This document shows positions 58,531 through 64,000 of a stretch of 64,000 nucleotides of DNA, piece after piece. The number at the start of each line of letters is the position of its first letter. Position 1 is the stretch's first letter. The DNA is from JALYGK01 sp036259835 (GTDB lineage Bacteria; Actinomycetota; UBA4738): assembly GCA_036259835.1 (NCBI GenBank), contig DATABA010000128.1, positions 1 through 64,000 on the forward strand, read 5' to 3'. Under the pieces are notes generated by a model. The model was not told where the DNA came from. It worked only from the letters and a program-made list of their open reading frames with translations, and searched no databases. The position numbers were made by a program, and so were the translations under genes.

Positions 58531-59436
58531 CTAACCGCGACTCCCCGACGCGACAAGCTCGGCCGGCACGGCTTCGTCCAGGCGAAGGAGCCGCCAGGCC
58601 TTGGAGAACGCCGTCGGTGGGTCCTCGAGACGCAGCATGCCGCCCTTCTCCGCTATTGCTCGTGCGCCGGCGGCGATGGCGCGCATTCCCTGGACGTCGG
58701 CGAACGAGAGTCCGGAGAGGTCTATGCGACTGATCACTTCATGGCCCGCCAGGGACTGAAGCAGGGACTCAACGGTCTGGGAGGTCGCAAGGTCGAGTTG
58801 TCCTCGAATGACCAGGCCGTCGTCGGGATTCGAGTGAAGATGAAACGCCGACGTCGTGGAAGAGTTTCCGAGTCGAACCGGATGTACGGCATCCATGAGC
58901 TCCACGATCTGCTCACCGCATTCCCGTAGGTCGAAGCTGCACATCCCAATCAGTGGCAGCCCGGCGATCACTCGGTCGACGCGGACCTCATATCCCGGCC
59001 AGGTCGCCCGGTGGAGCCAGTCGGCCAGGATCCATCCGTTCTCTCCCGCGACGCGGAGGCCGGTGTAGCCGTCGACCCGGGCCTGCTCGGCCATGGCGCG
59101 GAACCCCAAAAGGCTTTCCTCGGGATCGAAGATTCCCTTTGGGTAATAAGCCTTCTCCGCGGAGCCGAGGACCAATCTGCCTTCATCGATCAGCGCGGCC
59201 GCATCGACGCCGCATTCACGGAGGTACTCGACGAGGCGCAGTTCCTCGCCTCGCGGGGCGAAATGAGCGATTTGCTGGCCGGCCTGCAGCGCTTCGGCGA
59301 CGAACGCCGTCAATACGGTTCGGTGCTCTTCGTCGGAGGAGTACGTCCAACAGATGTGGTCGCCAAGTCGAAGGTCGGCAGCCTCGCGCAGCGCCGCGGT
59401 CCTTCGGGTCGTGGTGGTGGTTGCTTTGCCAGCCAT
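58531..59436 (-). CDS. MEDS sensor domain plus STAS domain
   Basis: A 301-residue protein. The MEDS domain (about 12-190) shows LRLGDHICWTYSSDEEHRTVLTAFV and GLPLIGMCSFDLREC. The STAS domain (about 205-300) has GLVIRGQLDLATSQTV and RIDLSGLSFADVQGMRAIA; in anti-sigma antagonists the phosphorylated Ser/Thr sits in that SGL.F segment (DLSGLSFAD). MEDS domains are thought to sense methyl or hydrocarbon compounds. ATG 59436 gives the best start; the open frame upstream is Arg-rich without family similarity. It is the likely target or partner of the ATPase-type protein next to it. Confidence 0.85.
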   Translation of the reverse strand: MAGKATTTTTRRTAALREAADLRLGDHICWTYSSDEEHRTVLTAFVAEALQAGQQIAHFAPRGEELRLVEYLRECGVDAAALIDEGRLVLGSAEKAYYPKGIFDPEESLLGFRAMAEQARVDGYTGLRVAGENGWILADWLHRATWPGYEVRVDRVIAGLPLIGMCSFDLRECGEQIVELMDAVHPVRLGNSSTTSAFHLHSNPDDGLVIRGQLDLATSQTVESLLQSLAGHEVISRIDLSGLSFADVQGMRAIAAGARAIAEKGGMLRLEDPPTAFSKAWRLLRLDEAVPAELVASGSRG

Positions 59437-59528
59437 GGTGTGAGCCGACGCTAACAGGGCATTTGCCCTGGTCAACCGCCCTGTCAGGGGATCTTCCACG
59501 CGGGGGCGACGGAGGACTTTCGCTCTAG

Positions 59529-61571
59529 TCAGGTGCTCTCGGTCGGCCGGACCGGACTGAACCCCAGCCCTTGCAGCTCCTCCGCCCGAATGATGTGCAT
59601 GACCGCGTTGATCAGCGCCAGGTGGGTGAATGCCTGCGGGAAGTTCCCGAGGTGCCGTCCCGTTCTCGGGTCGATCTCTTCGGCGTACAGACCGAGCGGG
59701 CTCGCGTGCGAAAGCAGCTTCTCGCACAGATCTCGGGCCCGCGAGAGCTCCCCGATCTCGACCAGCGCGGACACCAGCCAGAACGAGCAGATCGTGAAGG
59801 TCCCTTCACGGCCCGAAACGCCGTCGTCTGTCTCCTCGGTCCTGTATCGAAGAACGAGCCCCTCCTCCGTGAGCTCGTCGGCGATGGCCAGGACCGTCGC
59901 CCGGATCCTCGGGTCGTCCGGAGGAAGGAATCGAAGCAGCGGCATCAGCAACAGCGAAGCGTCGAGCGCCGTTGTGTCGTAGTGCTGCACGAACACGCCG
60001 CGGTCGTCCACGCCGTGTTCGCAGATGTCGGTGTGGATCTCTTCGGCCACCTTGATCCACTGTCGTGCCAGGTAGTCGTCGCCGTAGAGTCGCGCCAGGC
60101 GGGCTCCCCTGTCGCAGGCCACCCAACACATCAGCTTCGACGACGTGAAGTGCTTCGGCTCCCCGCGAACCTCCCACAGCCCCTGGTCCGGCTCGTGCCA
60201 GTGCGCGATGGCGTTATCGACCTGTCGCACGACGAGAGGCCACACGCGCTCCTCCAGGCTGTCCCGCGATCTGGTGTGCAGGTAGATCGAGTCGAGAAGC
60301 GCTCCCCAAGCGTCGTGCTGCTTCTGCTTGTACGCGGCATTTCCGACCCGAACGGGACGGGCGTCCTCGTATCCGGACAGGTGGTCGAGCGTCCGCTCCT
60401 CCAGTCGACGCTCGCCGTGAACGCCGTACATGATCTGAAGGTCTTCCTCGCCCTCAGCGACGTCCGCCACGAAGTGGAAGAAGTCATTGGCCTCCCAGTC
60501 GAAGCCGAGGGAGTAGAGACCCCATAGGGCGAACGTGGCGTCTCGAATCCAGCTGTAGCGGTAGTCCCAGTTCCGCTCGCCTCCCGGCGTCTCGGGGAGG
60601 GACGTAGTCGCCGCCGCGAGGAGCGCGCCGGTCGGCGCGTACGTGAGGCCTCGAAGCGTGAGGGCGCTTCGCTGCAGGAACCTCCGCCACGGGTGGTCGG
60701 GGAAGTTGCCGCGGTCGAGCCAGTGCTGCCAGTGATGCGCGGTCCACACCAACCGCTCGTAGGCCTCCTCGTAGGTCTTTGGTGGTTCAACGTTTGGGCT
60801 CCACGACAGCGCGCAGAACCGGACGTCGCCCTCCTTGACCAGGGTCCGCGCGATCGCCCGGGGCCCCTCGAACCCGAGACGCAGGTCCGTGGTGAGCCGC
60901 AGCTCCACGTCACATTCGGGAGTGCTGCAGGTCGCTTCGTGGTACCCGTCGCCGGTGTACTCCCATCGTCCATGCTGCCGCCCGTACAGGAAGTTCGGCT
61001 CGCAGTCCAGGGCGATCTGCACCTGGCCGTTCACACAGCGGATGGTTCGGAGCAGCACGTGATCCGCGTCGTAGTCCGTTGGGGCGCGCCGGTATGTGGT
61101 CGACCGGTCATCATCGTGGTGCCACGGTCCAATGAGGAGAACGTCCCGGACGATGATCCACCCACCGCGCGTCCCCCAGCTCGTTTCCAGCACCATCGTC
61201 CCCGGCAGGTACCGACGCGCCGCGGGGACCATGACGTCGGCGGGGCCCAGCCGGAAGAAGCCCGCCCCGCGGTCGAGGATCGCCCCGAACACGCTGGGGC
61301 TGGCCGGCCGTGGAAGACACAGCCACTCCACGCTTCCGGACGGCGCCAGCAGCGCGTTGACCTGTCCATCGGATAGGAACCCGAACTCGGCGATGGGCGG
61401 AAATGGACTCGGCCCGGGGTGGCCATCCTCTCCGATGGGCCGGTAGCCGCTCAATCGCGAGAAGTCGACGAAGGGCGCCTCGGGCTCCAGGCTCTCGTCC
61501 GTTCGGCTGAGCGGACGCGTGGTCGGAGAGGGCTGGTGGGAGGGCTCGCGGGGAAGGTCGGTGCCGCTCAT
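59529..61571 (-). CDS. GH15 family glucoamylase/trehalase-like hydrolase
   Basis: A 680-residue enzyme. The N-terminal beta-sandwich (about 60-270) contains FGFLSDGQVNALLAPSGSVEWL. The (alpha/alpha)6 barrel follows with GGERNWDYRYSWIRDATF, the first acid (Glu) in LWEVRGEPKHFTSSKLM and the second in GLYAEEIDPRTGRHLGNFPQ. These are the GH15 signatures. Actinobacterial members with this head are often alpha,alpha-trehalases; others cleave starch-type glucans. There is no signal peptide, so it probably acts inside on trehalose or glycogen pieces. A TAGAAT -10 at 61593-61588 precedes ATG 61571. Confidence 0.9.
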   Translation of the reverse strand: MSGTDLPREPSHQPSPTTRPLSRTDESLEPEAPFVDFSRLSGYRPIGEDGHPGPSPFPPIAEFGFLSDGQVNALLAPSGSVEWLCLPRPASPSVFGAILDRGAGFFRLGPADVMVPAARRYLPGTMVLETSWGTRGGWIIVRDVLLIGPWHHDDDRSTTYRRAPTDYDADHVLLRTIRCVNGQVQIALDCEPNFLYGRQHGRWEYTGDGYHEATCSTPECDVELRLTTDLRLGFEGPRAIARTLVKEGDVRFCALSWSPNVEPPKTYEEAYERLVWTAHHWQHWLDRGNFPDHPWRRFLQRSALTLRGLTYAPTGALLAAATTSLPETPGGERNWDYRYSWIRDATFALWGLYSLGFDWEANDFFHFVADVAEGEEDLQIMYGVHGERRLEERTLDHLSGYEDARPVRVGNAAYKQKQHDAWGALLDSIYLHTRSRDSLEERVWPLVVRQVDNAIAHWHEPDQGLWEVRGEPKHFTSSKLMCWVACDRGARLARLYGDDYLARQWIKVAEEIHTDICEHGVDDRGVFVQHYDTTALDASLLLMPLLRFLPPDDPRIRATVLAIADELTEEGLVLRYRTEETDDGVSGREGTFTICSFWLVSALVEIGELSRARDLCEKLLSHASPLGLYAEEIDPRTGRHLGNFPQAFTHLALINAVMHIIRAEELQGLGFSPVRPTEST

Positions 61572-61795
61572 CTCCAGTGGTACGGCGATTCTATTCTGCG
61601 CCGATCAATGGGGAAGCACATATGAATCAAATCGGTTGCTTGCGGTGCCGGATTCAGGTGGGAGGACAATAGATTGAACGGCACCGGGTTGTTTGTGGTA
61701 CACGCGGCTGGAGGGGATTCCACGGACTGGTGGACCCGCTGGCGGCTCTTCATGCGCTGCTGGGCGCCTGACCCCCGGTCGGGACCTCAGGCCCC
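61572..61795. other. Gap between GH15 and reductase genes
   Basis: 224 bases without a convincing gene. It holds a TAGAAT -10 (61593-61588, minus) for the GH15 gene and nothing else recognised. Short frames on both strands lack start signals and family features. Confidence 0.5.
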
Positions 61796-62386
61796 TCAGG
61801 CCGCAGCGGGCCGGTACGTGACCATGGCCACACCGGTCGTGCTCATGGTCGAGCCGGCCAGCTCCATTGGGGTCTTCGGCACGCCGTCCCTGAAGAGGCG
61901 CTTCCCCGTTCCGAGCACGATGGGGTCGATCCAGATCTCATAGACGTCGATCAACCCATTCGCCATCAACGTCTGCGCAAGGTCTCCGCTCCCCAGGACC
62001 ACGAGGTCACCGTTGCTTTCCCCCTTGAGCTTGCCCACCGCCTCGGCGACGTCCCCCTTCAACAGGTGCGAGTTGTTCCATTCGAGCGGCTCCTGCAGCG
62101 TTCGAGAGGCGACGTACTTCGGGACGCTGTTCAGGAAGCTGGCGAACGGGACATCGTCACTCTGCTTCGGCCAGTAGGCGTTGAAGATCTCGTAGGTCTT
62201 GCGGCCCAGCACAAGCCCAGCAGCCGATCCCATCCCCTCCCCCGCCGCCTTGCCCATCACTTCGTCGAAGTACGGCATGGCCCAGCCACCGTGTTCGAAC
62301 CCTCCGCTGGTGTCCTCGTCGGGGGCGCCGGGTCCCTGCATGACGCCGTCCAGCGAAAGCTGAACGTTCATGATCAGTCTGCCCAT
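61796..62386 (-). CDS. Dihydrofolate reductase/RibD C-terminal domain protein
   Basis: A 196-residue protein of the RibD-C/DHFR-like family. It shows MNVQLSLDGVMQGPGAPDEDTSGGF, LVLGRKTYEIFNAYWP, DLVVLGSGDLAQTLMANGLIDVYEIWIDPIVLGTGKRLF. The NADPH-binding GSGDLA is intact. True dihydrofolate reduction is unlikely; related proteins are general NADPH-dependent reductases. It is the last gene of an ArsR-SRPBCC-reductase operon, a set seen in many actinobacteria. Confidence 0.88.
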   Translation of the reverse strand: MGRLIMNVQLSLDGVMQGPGAPDEDTSGGFEHGGWAMPYFDEVMGKAAGEGMGSAAGLVLGRKTYEIFNAYWPKQSDDVPFASFLNSVPKYVASRTLQEPLEWNNSHLLKGDVAEAVGKLKGESNGDLVVLGSGDLAQTLMANGLIDVYEIWIDPIVLGTGKRLFRDGVPKTPMELAGSTMSTTGVAMVTYRPAAA

Positions 62387-62399
62387 CGAGTCTCCTCTC

Positions 62400-62852
62400 T
62401 CACGTTGATCGGCCGTCTGTCACGACGCGCTCGAGCGCATCCAGAATGCTCGGCCAGCCGCCCTCGATCATGTCGCGCTGCTCCTTGGTCGGGAACCCGG
62501 TTTCGACGATGGTCATGAGGGTCTTGCCGTCCCGGTCCTCGAAGGTAACCGTCACATCCGTGTCGAAGCTTCCACCGTACTTCCCCTGGAACAACGTTGC
62601 CTTGAAGACGAGGCGCCGCGGGCGGTCGACTTCGGAAAAGACACTGGTGAGCCGAAACGGTTCTTCCCCTCGGTTCCCGAACACGATGGTCCACGTACCG
62701 CCCACCCGGAGGTCGAGCTCCGACTCGACGTGCCAGTCCGGATCCTCTTCGTTGTTGTACAGCTCCTTCTGCGCCTCGGGGTCGACGAATGCGTCGAACA
62801 CCACATCTGGTGCCGCGTCTATGAGTCGTTGGATTCTCAGGTCGTACGTCAT
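62400..62852 (-). CDS. SRPBCC (AHSA1-like) family protein
   Basis: A 150-residue START-like fold protein: IQRLIDAAPDVVFDAFVDPE, DLRVGGTWTIVFGN, RRLVFKATLF and TDVTVTFEDRDGKTLMTIVETGF. These stand-alone AHSA1 domains bind hydrophobic ligands. ATG 62852 overlaps the arsR stop by four bases (ATGA). An upstream start at 62975 would sit inside arsR. Confidence 0.88.
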   Translation of the reverse strand: MTYDLRIQRLIDAAPDVVFDAFVDPEAQKELYNNEEDPDWHVESELDLRVGGTWTIVFGNRGEEPFRLTSVFSEVDRPRRLVFKATLFQGKYGGSFDTDVTVTFEDRDGKTLMTIVETGFPTKEQRDMIEGGWPSILDALERVVTDGRST

Positions 62853-63184
62853 CGCTTCGCCGTCTCCCGCTTCTCGATGTACGCCTCCAAGCGGTCGAGC
62901 CGCCGTTCCCACTGCCGCCGGTACTGCTCGATCCACCGGGTCGCCTCGTCCAGTCGTCCGGGACCAAGCCGGCACTGTCGCGTTCTCCCCCGCTTTTCGG
63001 AACGCACCAGGTCGACGCCTTCAAGAATCCGGACATGCTTCATCACTCCGGGAAGGGAGAGCCTGTGCTGACCGGCCAGCTCGCTGATCGAAGCCGGACC
63101 GTGCGCGAGACGCTCGAGAATGTCCCGGCGCGTCGGGTCGGCCAACGCGGCAAACGTTCGGTCCAGCCGCTGAAACTTAACCAT
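62849..63184 (-). CDS. ArsR family transcriptional regulator
   Basis: A 111-residue winged-helix repressor: LDRTFAALADPTRRDILERLAHG, SISELAGQHRLSLPGVMKHVRILEGVDLV (recognition helix) and EKRGRTRQCRLGP (wing). There are no paired cysteines for metal, so a non-metal ligand is likely, as in the ArsR-AHSA1 gene pairs. ATG 63184 lies seven bases after a -10 of a near-consensus promoter, so the message is leaderless. Confidence 0.9.
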   Translation of the reverse strand: MVKFQRLDRTFAALADPTRRDILERLAHGPASISELAGQHRLSLPGVMKHVRILEGVDLVRSEKRGRTRQCRLGPGRLDEATRWIEQYRRQWERRLDRLEAYIEKRETAKR

Positions 63185-63191
63185 ACGGCTT

Positions 63192-63220
63192 AGTATTCTA
63201 GAGCGTACGACCGGTGTCAA
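63192..63220 (-). promoter_or_regulatory. Near-consensus promoter of the ArsR operon (leaderless)
   Basis: TTGACA (63220-63215), exactly 17 bases, AATACT (63197-63192), then seven bases to ATG 63184. This is the strongest promoter by sequence in the window. Confidence 0.6.
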
Positions 63221-63252
63221 AGATGAGATCTCCTCTAACGAAAGGTCCGCGT

Positions 63253-63258
63253 TACGCT
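63253..63258 (+). promoter_or_regulatory. Putative -10, leaderless dienelactone-hydrolase-like transcript
   Basis: TACGCT seven bases before ATG 63266, and no ribosome binding site. Confidence 0.3.
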
Positions 63259-63265
63259 GCGGCCC

Positions 63266-63841
63266 ATGGCTGAAATCCTGCTCTTCCATCACGCTCAGGG
63301 CCTGACGGCAGGAATCCGGGAACTTGCTGACGAGCTGCGACAGGCCGGTCATCTCGTGCACACACCCGATCTGTTCGAAGGGAGAACGTTCGAGACCCTC
63401 GATGAAGGTGTTGCGTTCGCGGAGGAGAACGGTTTCGACGAGATCATCGAGCGAGGGGTGCGGGCCGCCGACGACCTTCCCGCGGGGCTGGTCTACGCCG
63501 GCTTCTCGTTGGGGGTCATGCCTGCGCAGAAGCTGTCCCAGACGCGTCCCGGCGCCCGCGGGGCGCTGTTCTTCGAATCCTGCGTTCCACCGTCGTACTT
63601 CGGGGACCGGTGGCCTGCAAGCGTACCCGTCCAGATCCACGCGATGGACGACGACCGGTTCTTCGTCGGAGAGGGTGACATCGACGCGGCCCGGGAGCTT
63701 GTCGAATCGGCGGACCGTGCTGAGCTGTTTCTTTATCCGGGGATCAAGCACCTCTTCGCGGATAGGAGTCTGCCGTCGTACGAGGCCGAAGCTGCGGCGC
63801 TCTTGAAGCGCCGGGTGCTCGATTTCCTCCGAACCGTTTGA
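63266..63841 (+). CDS. Dienelactone hydrolase family protein
   Basis: A 191-residue alpha/beta hydrolase of the DLH type: ILLFHHAQGLTAGIRELADELR opens the fold, GFSLGVMPAQKL is the nucleophile elbow with Ser where DLH has Cys, the acid is in MDDDRFF and the His in YPGIKHLFAD. It should hydrolyse esters or lactones. It is divergent from arsR, so control by the same repressor is possible. Confidence 0.85.
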   Translation: MAEILLFHHAQGLTAGIRELADELRQAGHLVHTPDLFEGRTFETLDEGVAFAEENGFDEIIERGVRAADDLPAGLVYAGFSLGVMPAQKLSQTRPGARGALFFESCVPPSYFGDRWPASVPVQIHAMDDDRFFVGEGDIDAARELVESADRAELFLYPGIKHLFADRSLPSYEAEAAALLKRRVLDFLRTV

Positions 63842-63946
63842 GGCGGATGTGCCGGAGGGGCGTACCGAGCCCTAAGTACGGTGGCAGTGCTCCGGGGAGA
63901 GCTGCTGATGGCGCAGGGGCTTTTTCAGGAAGGCCGATTAGGCTGA

Positions 63947-63982
63947 CCTGGATGTTTATGCCGGCCTGGATGTTTATGCCGG
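63947..63982 (+). repeat. Tandem 18-base direct repeat
   Basis: CCTGGATGTTTATGCCGG occurs twice without gap (63947-63964 and 63965-63982). A frame from ATG 63951 reads MFMPAWMFMPDSRRTS and on to the window end, so this may be the start of a gene with a duplicated head. There is no good ribosome binding site; nothing else is seen in 63842-64000. Confidence 0.6.
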
Positions 63983-64000
63983 ACAGCAGAAGAACGAGTT

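Overview
The window is a high-GC bacterial chromosome segment, almost certainly from an actinobacterium (Actinomycetota). The main evidence is a complete Pup-proteasome system: Mpa/ARC ATPase, Dop, Pup, PrcB, PrcA and PafA. It is followed by PafB, PafC, TatA, TatC and a HelY-type helicase on the same strand, in the order known from mycobacteria. ClpS next to a DUF2017 gene, many GTG starts and many start codons without a Shine-Dalgarno site fit the same assignment. The lineage cannot be fixed further from sequence alone. I see no insertion sequence, prophage, CRISPR array, rRNA or tRNA gene.

Layout. Bases 1-9 kb hold housekeeping and metabolic genes: the 3' part of sbcC, a YtcJ-type amidohydrolase, a YjbQ-KamA pair divergent from an Lrp/AsnC regulator, a lipoprotein nuclease, a GerMN/Gmad2 lipoprotein and an acyl-CoA dehydrogenase. 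Bases 9-21 kb hold cysS, two tandem VOC proteins, a second acyl-CoA dehydrogenase, an M24 aminopeptidase, a YgfZ protein, the SppA-RDD pair, helY, a DNA-alkylation-repair protein, an alpha/beta hydrolase and a lipid kinase. Bases 21.5-39.8 kb are the Tat, PafBC and proteasome block ending with trmI. This block is interrupted twice by genes for exported proteins: a seven-bladed kelch lipoprotein plus an Ig-repeat protein between dop and pup, and two cupredoxin lipoproteins between prcA and pafA. Bases 39.8-46.2 kb add more protein quality control: an HtrA lipoprotein overlapping a papain-like protein, a lipoprotein coupled to a divergent FtsH-like membrane protease, and ClpS. Bases 46-54 kb carry small stress-type proteins, an epimerase, a CopC-CopD copper cluster, an AlkZ-like winged-helix protein and a cyclase with a MerR-like head. 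Bases 54-64 kb are more accessory: a MOT1 molybdate-type transporter, a MarR-controlled LysE exporter and flavin-dependent oxidoreductase, two MEDS-domain signalling proteins, a GH15 enzyme, an ArsR-SRPBCC-reductase operon and a dienelactone-hydrolase-like protein.

How the genes work together. PafA attaches Pup to lysines, Mpa unfolds the tagged protein into the PrcA/PrcB chamber, and Dop removes Pup. Pup here is encoded with a C-terminal Glu, so it should not need deamidation. PafB and PafC are WYL regulators linked to the DNA-damage response. FtsH-like, HtrA, SppA and ClpS genes close by make the region unusually rich in proteolysis.

A recurring feature is a TANNNT-like -10 hexamer 5-9 bases before a start codon with no ribosome binding site, which suggests leaderless transcripts for many first genes. 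One gene, the LysE exporter, appears to start with ATC behind a strong AAGGAG site. Several inverted repeats sit exactly where repressors would bind.
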